This document shows positions 1-6,132 of a stretch of DNA of 9,730 bases, piece after piece. The notes beneath the pieces were generated by a model that saw only the letters and a program-made list of their open reading frames with translations, made no database searches and was not told the origin of the DNA. The stretch lies in assembly GCA_023427285.1 (NCBI GenBank), contig JAEZBH010000406.1, positions 1 through 9,730 on the forward strand, written 5' to 3'. Numbering within the stretch: position 1 is the stretch's first letter; every line of letters begins with the position of its first letter. The stretch is from Pseudomonadota bacterium (GTDB lineage: Bacteria > Pseudomonadota > Alphaproteobacteria > Sphingomonadales > Sphingomonadaceae). A program made the position numbers and the translations under genes.

Positions 1-793
1 AAATGGCCACCAGCGCCAGAACCGACCCGCGAAACGGCACCTGAAAAACCGTAATGGCGAGCAGGCTCCACAGCGCCATCGAAATAAGGCCAAGAACGAA
101 GTAGGGGATAACCTTTGTCAGCAGAAATTCGCTCATCCGCACCGGGGTGGCCATGATCCCCTCCATTGTGCCGCGCTCCCACTCCCGCGCAACGACTAGC
201 GCGGTCAGCAGCGAGCCGATCATCGTCATCACCACGGCAATCGAACCGGGCACAAGGAAATAGCGGCTGGCGAGTTCCGGGTTGAACCAGAACCGCGCTG
301 ATATGTCGATCCTTGGCGGTCTGGGGCCTCCGGCATCCGTTGCGCGGGCTTCCGCCCAAGTCGCATAAACGCCATCGGCGTAGGCAGAGACAAAGTTGGC
401 GGTGTTCGGCATGGAGCCGTCGGTAATCACCTGAACGGTGCCGCCGCCCCGGCTTGACAGGCGCCCGAAGTCCTGCGGAATAACGACGATTGCATGAATG
501 TTGCCCTCCACCAGTTCAGGCTCCAGCAGAGCCAGCGGCCCCACGGCCTTGACGTCGAAAAAGCTGGAATTCTGGAAAGTTGTGGCAAGCGAGCGGGCAG
601 GTTCGCTTTCATCCTGAACGGACAGGCCAATACTGGTGCGTACCGCATCAAGATTGACGCCATAGCCCATGAGGAACAGCAGCAGCACCGGCAGCAGGAA
701 GGCGATCAGAAACGTCGATGGATCGCGCAGGATCTGGTAGGATTCCTTCCTCAGCATGGCGGTGAAGCGGAGCAGCCTGTTCGCGCGCGTCAT
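1..793 (-). CDS. ABC-2 type exporter permease, 3' end beyond left edge
   Basis: Inner-membrane permease of an ABC-2 exporter (YbhS/YbhR/YhhJ type). It would form the channel driven by the ATPase encoded just upstream. I translated the minus strand by hand from the ATG at 793: the frame stays open to base 1, giving 264 residues. The N-terminus is basic (about residues 1-24), TM1 is about 26-46, and a large hydrophilic periplasmic domain spans about 47-178. TM2 is about 180-201, a conserved cytoplasmic EWERGTMEG segment lies at 204-212, and TM3 is about 228-251. This one-TM, large-loop, remaining-TMs layout is the hallmark of the family, whose members are usually 370-380 aa, so roughly 110 residues lie off the window. 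The start overlaps the ATPase stop as ATGA (790-793), with a GGAGG Shine-Dalgarno just upstream inside the ATPase gene, so the two are coupled. A second permease often follows in this family but is not visible here. The substrate is unknown. Confidence 0.9.
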   Translation of the reverse strand, partial: MTRANRLLRFTAMLRKESYQILRDPSTFLIAFLLPVLLLFLMGYGVNLDAVRTSIGLSVQDESEPARSLATTFQNSSFFDVKAVGPLALLEPELVEGNIHAIVVIPQDFGRLSSRGGGTVQVITDGSMPNTANFVSAYADGVYATWAEARATDAGGPRPPRIDISARFWFNPELASRYFLVPGSIAVVMTMIGSLLTALVVAREWERGTMEGIMATPVRMSEFLLTKVIPYFVLGLISMALWSLLAITVFQVPFRGSVLALVAI

Positions 794-2505
794 GCCGCCT
801 CCTCAGACGCGTCGGACATTGCAATCAGCGCAATGAATGCCTCTTCGAGCGTCGCATCGGGCATTCCCGCCTGCTCCTTCAACTCGTCCGGGGTGCCGGT
901 GGCGATCTGCTCCGCGCGATAGATCAGCGCGATACGATCGCAGTATTCCGCCTCTTCCATGAAGTGCGTCGTCACCAGAACCGACACGCCCTTCTCGACA
1001 AGCCCGTTGATGTGCGTCCAGAACTCGCGCCGCACGATGGGATCAACCCCCGAGGTCGGCTCATCCAGAAACAGCACAGGCGGCTGGTGGAGCACGGCGC
1101 AGGCAAGGGCCAGTCGCTGCTTGTACCCAAGCGGCAGCTCGCCGCTGTTCATTCTTAGCACCCGCTTGAGGTGAAAGGTATCGACTGCCTCAGCAATTGC
1201 ATCCCGGGCGTTGCTGCCGGACAGCCCATAGGTTCCAGCGAAAAACTCAAGGTTCTGTGAAACCGACAGGTCGGCGTAGAGAGAGAATTTCTGCGCCATG
1301 TAGCCCATAGACTGGCGGGCGTCGGCAGCGGCGCGGCGCAGGTCATGCCCCGCCACAGAGCCGGTGCCCTCCGTTGGGGTCAACAGGCCGCACAGCATTT
1401 TAAAGGTGGTGGATTTGCCCGCGCCATTGGGGCCGAGCAGCCCGAAAACCTGTCCTCTTGGAACAGAGAAATGAATGTCCCTGGCCGCCGTGAAATCGCC
1501 GAAGCGCTTCGTCAGGCCCACGGCTTCAATTGCGGGACGGTCCTGTTGAGGCACGACCGGATAGTTACGCGCCAACTCAGACGTGCCCTTGGGGCCGCCG
1601 CCCAAAAGGTCAATAAAAGCATCCTCGAAGCGCGGCTGCGCGGGTTGCAGCTGCGCATCAGGCCCGGCATCCATTTCCGCAAGGGGAGGGTAGCTCCAGC
1701 CCTGCCGCACCATCAGGCGAATGGCTCTGCCCTGAACCGTGCCATCGGCAATGGCGGGAAGATCAAGTGCACGGCGCAGCACTGCCCGTCGGCGAGATTC
1801 AGGCAGTTCCAGCCGGAAAATGCGCCCCTCGACGCGCTGGGTCAGATCTGCGGGCGGCCCGCCGTAAAGAAGTGTCCCCTCGCTCAGCAGGAACACCGTG
1901 TCGCACAGCTCGGCCTCATCGAGATACGCGGTCGACCAGAGCACGCCGATGCCTTCGCTGGCAAGGTTGCGCACAATCGCCCACAATTCCTGCCGCGAGA
2001 CCGGATCAACGCCAACACCCGGCTCATCCAGCAGGAGCAGGCGCGGCGCGCGCACCAGCGCACAGGCCAGCCCCAGTTTCTGCTTCATGCCGCCTGAGAG
2101 CTGGCCCGCAAGGCGGTTCTGAAAGCGCTTGAGATCGGTGAACTCCAGCAGCAGGGAGAACCGCTCTTGCCGCTCATCCTGCGGCAAGGCCCGCAAATCG
2201 GCATAGAGATGCAGGTTTTCCGAAACGGTCAGGTCTTCATACAGCCCGAAGCGCTGTGGCATGTAGCCGATCATGCTGCGATCGGCCTGTGTTGCGGGCA
2301 GACCCTCCACCAGCGCCTGCCCGGAATCCGGTTCGATAAGCCCCATCAGGATGCGGATGAGCGTGGTCTTGCCCGCGCCATCCGGCCCAACGAGGCCGGT
2401 CATGCCGCCGGGCATTACGGCAAGGTCAACGCCGTCGAGCGCCGGAGATGCGTCCGGGGCGAAACGCTTGGTCACACCCTGCGCAGCGGCGACCGGCTCG
2501 GCCAT
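790..2505 (-). CDS. Double-NBD ABC exporter ATPase (YbhF/RbbA-like)
   Basis: Cytoplasmic ATPase with two fused nucleotide-binding domains (571 aa) that would power the adjacent ABC-2 permease. NBD1 (about 5-225) has Walker A GPDGAGKTT at 40-48, signature LSGGMKQK at 136-143, and Walker B LLLLDEP ending at 162 with catalytic Glu161. Its H-loop position reads STAYLDEAE (191-199), with Ala193 where His is expected. NBD2 (about 325-545) has Walker A GPNGAGKST at 358-366, Walker B VLFLDEP with Glu482, and a normal H-loop TTHFMEEAE with His514. Its signature is degenerate: LPLGYKQRL at 457-465 instead of LSGGQ. The start is an ATG at 2505, one base after the HlyD stop, with GAGGG about 8 nt upstream. 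The family (E. coli YbhF, YhiH/RbbA) is known for this tandem arrangement. The substrate cannot be read from sequence; multidrug export is reported for the E. coli Ybh system. Confidence 0.95.
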   Translation of the reverse strand: MAEPVAAAQGVTKRFAPDASPALDGVDLAVMPGGMTGLVGPDGAGKTTLIRILMGLIEPDSGQALVEGLPATQADRSMIGYMPQRFGLYEDLTVSENLHLYADLRALPQDERQERFSLLLEFTDLKRFQNRLAGQLSGGMKQKLGLACALVRAPRLLLLDEPGVGVDPVSRQELWAIVRNLASEGIGVLWSTAYLDEAELCDTVFLLSEGTLLYGGPPADLTQRVEGRIFRLELPESRRRAVLRRALDLPAIADGTVQGRAIRLMVRQGWSYPPLAEMDAGPDAQLQPAQPRFEDAFIDLLGGGPKGTSELARNYPVVPQQDRPAIEAVGLTKRFGDFTAARDIHFSVPRGQVFGLLGPNGAGKSTTFKMLCGLLTPTEGTGSVAGHDLRRAAADARQSMGYMAQKFSLYADLSVSQNLEFFAGTYGLSGSNARDAIAEAVDTFHLKRVLRMNSGELPLGYKQRLALACAVLHQPPVLFLDEPTSGVDPIVRREFWTHINGLVEKGVSVLVTTHFMEEAEYCDRIALIYRAEQIATGTPDELKEQAGMPDATLEEAFIALIAMSDASEEAA

Positions 2506-2506
2506 G

Positions 2507-3517
2507 TCATCGGCCCTCGGGCGGACGCGCGCCGGGAACGTTGACAGTCACCGGCTGGCCCTGCCGCAAGGCATCGTCCGGATCATTGATGAGCACCCGA
2601 ACCCGGTAAACCAGATCGGTCCGCAGATCTTCGGTCTGCACCGTTTTCGGCGTGAATTCGGCGGTTGGTGAAATCTGGCTGATGACGCCCTTATAAACCG
2701 TCGGGTTGCCATCGGCCTCGACCGTCACCTCCATGCCCGGCTCGATGCGGGAGAGATCACGCGCGCCCACATAGGCCCGAATTCTGACCGGGCGATCAAT
2801 GGTCAGGGTCAGAACGGTCTCGCCCGCCTGCACGATGGCGCCCGGCTCATGAGCGCGGGTAAGCACGGTGCCCGCGTTCGGCGCGGTCAGCGAGGTGTCG
2901 GCAAGATTGGTCTTCGCAGAGGCCACGTCCGCCCGCGCGGCTTCCACCCGCGCAACGGCGGACTCCCGGTCTTCCGCACGCGCGCCCTCGCGGGCCAGCG
3001 ACAAGGCTTCCTGTGCAGACTTCACCTGCGCCTGCGCAATTTCATACTGGGAGGCGGTGGCGTCGAAAGCCTGACGGCTGATCGCTCCGTCTTTCACCAG
3101 CGCGCTGCGGCGTTCATAGTCCTGCTTTGAGCGGCTGAGGGCGGCCTCGGCCTCTGTCAGACCCGGCTCAGCCCGGGCAATCTCCTGCGGCCGGTTCCCT
3201 GCACGGGTCTTTGCCAGCTCGGCCTCGGCAACCTGCAACTGCGCCTGTGCCGCCGAAAGCCGATCCTTGAACGGCCCCTTGTCCAGCTCGGCAACAACCT
3301 GTCCCGCCTCGACGCGCTGGCCCTCCTCGGGGCCGATGGCGGCAATTCTGCCAGACACGCGGAACGCAAGATCCACCTGCCTGACATCAACGTTGCCATA
3401 GAGGCGCAGTCCGCTTCCACGGTCATTCAACAGGCCGAAGCCCCGTGTCATGGCACCTGCAATGACAAGCGCGACGACAAGTCCCCCGACAATAAGCCAG
3501 CGCCGATTTTTGCGCAT
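2507..3517 (-). CDS. HlyD-family membrane-fusion (periplasmic adaptor) protein
   Basis: Periplasmic adaptor linking the inner-membrane ABC-2 exporter to an outer-membrane TolC-type channel (336 aa, YbhG/YhiI-like). A basic N-terminus and a hydrophobic segment at about 8-22 form a signal anchor. A lipoyl/barrel half lies at about 40-79 (GNVDVRQVDLAFRVSGRI, then GQRVEAGQVVAELD). A long Ala/Glu/Gln/Arg-rich coiled-coil hairpin spans about 83-205. The second lipoyl half is at about 206-240 (TAPNAGTVLTRAHEPGAIVQ), followed by a beta-barrel domain that includes the FTPKTVQT segment (289-296), typical of this subfamily. The start ATG at 3517 has GAGG a few bases upstream. The gene is first in a three-gene leftward operon. 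No outer-membrane channel gene is present in the window, so the partner must be encoded elsewhere. The local regulator usually found beside such operons (TetR type) is also not here. Confidence 0.93.
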   Translation of the reverse strand: MRKNRRWLIVGGLVVALVIAGAMTRGFGLLNDRGSGLRLYGNVDVRQVDLAFRVSGRIAAIGPEEGQRVEAGQVVAELDKGPFKDRLSAAQAQLQVAEAELAKTRAGNRPQEIARAEPGLTEAEAALSRSKQDYERRSALVKDGAISRQAFDATASQYEIAQAQVKSAQEALSLAREGARAEDRESAVARVEAARADVASAKTNLADTSLTAPNAGTVLTRAHEPGAIVQAGETVLTLTIDRPVRIRAYVGARDLSRIEPGMEVTVEADGNPTVYKGVISQISPTAEFTPKTVQTEDLRTDLVYRVRVLINDPDDALRQGQPVTVNVPGARPPEGR

Positions 3518-3561
3518 ACACCCTCGTCCTGTTTGCCAGTGCGGCGACAGCCACCGAAAGT

Positions 3562-3592
3562 GTTATATGGTCTTTTCCACTATGGGGTCCAA
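3562..3592 (-). promoter_or_regulatory. Candidate promoter of the exporter operon
   Basis: Read on the minus strand, TTGGAC (3592-3587) is followed 19 bp later by TATAAC (3567-3562), or 18 bp later by ATATAA. This resembles a sigma-70 type -35/-10 pair and lies about 45 bp upstream of the HlyD start codon. The spacer is longer than ideal and the match is partial, so this is only a candidate. Its support comes from the overlap of the -35 hexamer with the palindrome at 3589-3613. Confidence 0.3.
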
Positions 3593-3613
3593 TCGACTGC
3601 ACTTTTCGATTGG
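3589..3613. promoter_or_regulatory. Perfect palindrome, candidate operator for exporter operon
   Basis: CCAATCGA at 3589-3596 and TCGATTGG at 3606-3613 are perfect reverse complements separated by 9 bp (total 25 bp). The palindrome sits about 75-95 bp upstream of the HlyD start and overlaps the candidate -35 hexamer. Spacing and symmetry fit a dimeric repressor of the TetR kind, which commonly controls drug-type exporters. No regulator gene is visible in the window, so the binding protein is unknown. The palindrome is directly seen; the regulatory role is inferred. Confidence 0.45.
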
Positions 3614-3825
3614 CGAAATTCAGTTCCGTTGAAAGATTTTAGCAAGAAAATACTCAAAATATTGTTGCGGCACCACATATCAACGGAGCCTGACCGGAGA
3701 AAATCATCCTCACGGCATCTGGAAAACCGGATTTCAGGCTGCCAGTTGTAAAAACTGTGAATTAATTTACTTCGCGCACAAGCAGGGCTGGCGTGGATGA
3801 CAGCCGGATGATGTGCCGATGCGTT

Positions 3826-3879
3826 ATTACCGGCAGGGCAGGGATTATGGGTAGGGCCGAGATGATGGGTAGGGTAGTC
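3826..3879 (+). repeat. About three imperfect 18-bp tandem repeats
   Basis: Three successive 18-bp units, ATTACCGGCAGGGCAGGG, ATTATGGGTAGGGCCGAG and ATGATGGGTAGGGTAGTC, share the pattern ATnAnnGGnAGGG. Copies 2 and 3 share an exact 10-bp core, ATGGGTAGGG, exactly 18 bp apart (3847 and 3865). The array ends about 16 bp before the NTF2-like start codon, so it would lie in the leader or promoter of that gene. Possible roles are a regulator-binding array or simple slippage; neither can be decided from sequence. Confidence 0.5.
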
Positions 3880-3895
3880 AGGGCGGAGAGATGCG

Positions 3896-4294
3896 ATGGA
3901 CAGAGCCGAGTTGCTACAGAAAATCGACGCGACCTATGAAGCCAGAGCACGGAATGACAAGGAAGGGGTGGCAGAAATTCTTGCGCCGGGTGCGCGCTAT
4001 CGACTGGTGGGCGATACAGAAATGCTCTCCGATTTTCCAACCGAGGCGCAAGAGGCTCAAACCGCTATCAGCACGCTCATCGACCGTGTAAAGTTTGAGA
4101 ACTATGAACGGCGCGGCGCGGTCGTTGAGGGCAACACCGCCGCCATATACTGGCAGGTGACATTATCGGTGGATGGCAAGCCGCCGGTTACAACCGAATT
4201 CTGCGACTTGTGGGAGTTCGATGAACACGGAAAAGCGTCTTCACTGCTACAGTTCATCGACACCGCGCTCCTTCAGAATCTGCTCAAGGCCTGA
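3896..4294 (+). CDS. Small NTF2-like / SnoaL-like protein
   Basis: Cytoplasmic 132-aa protein with no signal peptide or membrane segment. It has the size and pattern of the NTF2-like (SnoaL-like, DUF4440-type) alpha+beta barrel. An N-terminal helix (MDRAELLQKIDATYEARARND) is followed by a segment resembling 'the burden of a polluted role' (EGVAEILAPGARYRLVG), then beta strands rich in aromatic and charged residues (FENYERRGAVVEGNTAAIYW), and a final strand TEFCDLWEFDEHGKASSLLQFIDTA. Such folds serve as small isomerases, cyclases, hydrolases or ligand-binding proteins, so the function stays open. The start at 3896 is preferred because GGAG (3885-3888) lies 7 nt upstream. The gene is divergent from the exporter operon and is followed by an IS30 element 56 bp downstream. 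The gene itself is intact, with its own TGA. Confidence 0.75.
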   Translation: MDRAELLQKIDATYEARARNDKEGVAEILAPGARYRLVGDTEMLSDFPTEAQEAQTAISTLIDRVKFENYERRGAVVEGNTAAIYWQVTLSVDGKPPVTTEFCDLWEFDEHGKASSLLQFIDTALLQNLLKA

Positions 4295-4350
4295 CCCCCT
4301 TCAAATTATTTTAACATAATCATTATTATCCGTTATTGGTGATATAAGAG

Positions 4351-4373
4351 GTGGATTCTATTTCCAAGTGAGA
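4351..4373 (+). repeat. IS30 left terminal inverted repeat
   Basis: Starts GTGGATTCTATTTCC and continues to AAGTGAGA. It matches the reverse complement of 5479-5500 over the first 8 bases exactly and over most of the rest with one gap. The match is lost immediately outside base 4351. Confidence 0.7.
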
Positions 4374-4416
4374 CTTTCGGCCTATCTCAATGGGTTAGCG
4401 CACGAAGGAGCACTGC

Positions 4417-5460
4417 ATGCCACCCCAAAATCGACGGACCTATTCCCATATCAGTCTGGACGAGCGACGTAAAATCGAGCGGTGGCGAGCAGCCAAGATC
4501 AGCGTCGATGTGATGGCTGAGAAACTCGGCCGCCATCGCTCCACCGTGTTTCGCGAACTCAGGCGCAACCGCTTCCATGATCCTGTGATGCCGACCGTCA
4601 TAGGCTACTTCGGGGTCGCTGCAAACACCACTGCCAGGCAACGCCGCCACGACCGCCGGAAGCTCATACGCTTCCCAGGCTTGCGAGATGCAATTGTTGA
4701 ACGGATACGCCACGGCTGGTCTCCCGAGCAGATCTCAGGTCGCCTGAAATTGGAATGGCAGGATTGTACTGGCAGGCACTTCCAGTGGTACGCCTGTCCG
4801 GAGACGATCTACCGGTTTGCCCATTCCAAGGACGGCCAGGCGATCCAGTTGTGGAAACACCTGCCCGAGCGCCGCGCCCGTCGGCGACCCAGACACGCAC
4901 GGCGGCACCGGACGCGCCGTTTTCTGCCGGAAATGAGCATTCTCAACCGGCCTGACGCTGTTCGGTTGCGGCAGGAATTTGGTCATTGGGAATGCGATCT
5001 TTTGCAGTTCAGGAGGCGATACGGCGCTGCTAATTTGACATCGCTGGTCGAGCGATTGAGCCGGTTCACAGTGTTTTTGCGAAATAATGATCGGCAATCG
5101 CGGCCAATCATGGATCGCCTGGTGCGCACCCTCGCCCCGTTGCCTTATGCCGCGCGTCGATCAATCACTTTTGACCGTGGCACGGAATTTACAGACTGGC
5201 CGCATCTCCAGGCCGGGCTTGGTGTGCTGCCATGGTTCTGCGATCCTCAATCGCCATGGCAGAAAGGCACTGTCGAGAACACCAATCGACGGGCCCGACG
5301 CTGGCTGAGCCGGGACGTCGATCCCCTCGCCCTCTCCCCTTCAGACCTGCGGCGGATCTGCGATCATCTCAACAGCACACCGCGCAAGTGTCTTGGCTAC
5401 CGGACCCCTGCTGAAGTCTTTCGGGATCAGCTGATGGCCAGCGAACGGAACATGAGGTAA
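4417..5460 (+). CDS. IS30-family transposase, intact
   Basis: DDE transposase (347 aa) that binds the element's ends and catalyses IS30-type transposition. The N-terminal helix-turn-helix region includes SLDERRKIERW (about 13-23) and LGRHRSTVFRELRRN (about 37-51), the classic IS30 DNA-binding motif. A second helical region follows at about 90-110 (WSPEQISGRL). The catalytic core has Asp194 in WECDLLQF, Asp253 in TFDRGTEF and Glu287 in KGTVENTN. The last two are separated by exactly 33 residues, the family's D-33-E spacing. The C-terminus carries the usual LNSTPRKCLGYRTPAEVF segment. The ATG at 4417 has a strong GAAGGAG six bases upstream. All catalytic residues and the reading frame are intact, so the element could be active. 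Confidence 0.97.
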   Translation: MPPQNRRTYSHISLDERRKIERWRAAKISVDVMAEKLGRHRSTVFRELRRNRFHDPVMPTVIGYFGVAANTTARQRRHDRRKLIRFPGLRDAIVERIRHGWSPEQISGRLKLEWQDCTGRHFQWYACPETIYRFAHSKDGQAIQLWKHLPERRARRRPRHARRHRTRRFLPEMSILNRPDAVRLRQEFGHWECDLLQFRRRYGAANLTSLVERLSRFTVFLRNNDRQSRPIMDRLVRTLAPLPYAARRSITFDRGTEFTDWPHLQAGLGVLPWFCDPQSPWQKGTVENTNRRARRWLSRDVDPLALSPSDLRRICDHLNSTPRKCLGYRTPAEVFRDQLMASERNMR

Positions 5461-5478
5461 ATATGCCCGATCGAGCCG

Positions 5479-5500
5479 TCGCACTTCGAGTGGAATCCAC
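5479..5500 (-). repeat. IS30 right terminal inverted repeat
   Basis: On the minus strand it reads GTGGATTCCACTCG followed by AAGTGCGA, mirroring the left end at 4351-4373 with a few mismatches and one gap. It lies 18 bp after the transposase stop. Confidence 0.7.
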
Positions 5501-5558
5501 ACGATTAAATTTGCCGCACAAGATCCTCAACCTGCCCGAGACTTAAGCCAGAATACGC

Positions 5559-6062
5559 TTACCCTAAATAACGCAGACGGATTGTGACCGAGCCCGAGCC
5601 GGGCAATTCCAGTTCGCATTCCTCAAAGCGCGGCGCTCTGGGGCGAAATGGCGGATTGCCGGAAAATCCGTAGCCCTCACGCGGTATCCCCGCGAAAGTA
5701 TCGAGGCGGCCATTCTCGTTGCGGTCATGGAACAGGCTGGCCGCGTAACGGCCAAGAGGCAGGTCTGTAAATGCAATGCTGACCTTGCCATCCTTGATCG
5801 GCAAGGAAGCGGTGCGCACGGCCTTCGAACCGCAATCGGGGAAACCGGCATCCGGCGGGCACAGCGCCAGCCGGATAACGCCTTTGTCGTTCCTGATACC
5901 GGTAATGGTGATGTTCAAAGAAGCAAGCTGTGCTTCCTCGTCAGATACAATGTTCGGGGCGGCCTGCCCGGCACCCGGCTGTATGCCAAGCACGGCAAGA
6001 CCGGGGAGAATAAAGCGGAACCAGCCTGTCATGAGCCCGAGTATAGGGCACCATCGGATCAT
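5559..6062 (-). CDS. DUF2141 secreted protein beside crtY
   Basis: Predicted exported protein (167 aa) of the DUF2141 family, whose function is not established. The N-terminus has a hydrophobic stretch (about 14-29) and a likely signal peptidase site near GQAA (32-35). The mature part is a small beta-rich domain with ITGIRNDKGVIRLALC (about 53-68) and the family hallmark FHDRNENGRLD at 111-121, followed by GIPREGYGFSGNPPF. The D-x-N-x-N-G pattern resembles a metal/calcium-binding loop, but this is only a resemblance. Cys68 and Cys77 could form a disulphide. The start is uncertain: 6062 gives 167 aa, while an ATG at 6032 gives 157 aa and a more typical signal peptide; neither has a strong ribosome-binding site. 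The gene is divergent from crtY. I recall DUF2141 genes beside carotenoid genes in sphingomonads, which hints at an envelope role linked to the pigment. Confidence 0.88.
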   Translation of the reverse strand: MIRWCPILGLMTGWFRFILPGLAVLGIQPGAGQAAPNIVSDEEAQLASLNITITGIRNDKGVIRLALCPPDAGFPDCGSKAVRTASLPIKDGKVSIAFTDLPLGRYAASLFHDRNENGRLDTFAGIPREGYGFSGNPPFRPRAPRFEECELELPGSGSVTIRLRYLG

Positions 6063-6096
6063 GAAAAGGCTCAGGTGGCCTGTCCTTTAGGGAAGC

Positions 6097-6124
6097 TTGC
6101 CGCCGCGCTGCGCCCCGCTATTTG
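6097..6124 (+). promoter_or_regulatory. Candidate crtY promoter, possibly giving a leaderless mRNA
   Basis: TTGCCG (6097-6102), a 16-bp spacer and TATTTG (6119-6124) form a possible -35/-10 pair. Transcription would then begin about 6-9 bp downstream, at or next to the crtY ATG (6133), which has no ribosome-binding site. Both hexamers are imperfect, so this is a candidate only. Confidence 0.3.
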
Positions 6125-6132
6125 TTTTACCA

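Larger units (their letters stand above)
3518..3895. other. Intergenic region between divergent exporter operon and NTF2-like gene
   Basis: This 378-bp stretch lacks a credible gene. It is more AT-rich than its surroundings, especially around 3600-3780. It holds the exporter leader with a possible promoter and palindrome on the left side, and short tandem repeats plus a ribosome-binding site for the NTF2-like gene on the right side. Small ORFs crossing it (for example plus strand 3450-3632 and 3533-3751, minus strand 3762-4040) have no recognisable content. The minus-strand one owes its repeated Leu-Pro-Ile-Ile pattern to the DNA repeats. Confidence 0.6.
4351..5500 (+). mobile_element. Complete IS30-family insertion sequence (about 1150 bp)
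   Basis: The element is bounded by imperfect terminal inverted repeats and carries one intact transposase gene that fills most of it, the normal IS30 layout and size. Both ends begin GTGGATTC read inward, with further agreement near AAGTG-GA after one gap. No convincing 2-3 bp target duplication is seen: the flanking bases are GAG on the left and ACG on the right. It sits in an AT-rich gap between the NTF2-like gene and the DUF2141 gene and interrupts no recognisable ORF. The exact outer ends are inferred from where the left-right similarity stops. Confidence 0.8.

Noticed and set aside
1345..2097. Plus-strand 250-aa ORF antisense to the ABC ATPase
   Set aside because: It lies wholly opposite a gene with clear Walker and signature motifs. 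Its translation has no recognisable domain and it is a GC-driven shadow frame.
3762..4040. Minus-strand 92-aa ORF with repeated Leu-Pro-Ile-Ile pattern
   Set aside because: The pattern comes from the 18-bp DNA repeats, and the ORF overlaps the better supported NTF2-like gene.
4311..4330. Possible Fur-type box (ATAATCATTAT) next to the IS left end
   Set aside because: Only about half of a classical three-hexamer site matches. The stretch is simple AT-rich sequence and no iron gene is adjacent.
6063..6132. PpsR/CrtJ-type site (TGT-N12-ACA) upstream of crtY
   Set aside because: I looked for the spaced TGT and ACA pair known from photosynthetic alphaproteobacteria and found no match in this intergenic region.
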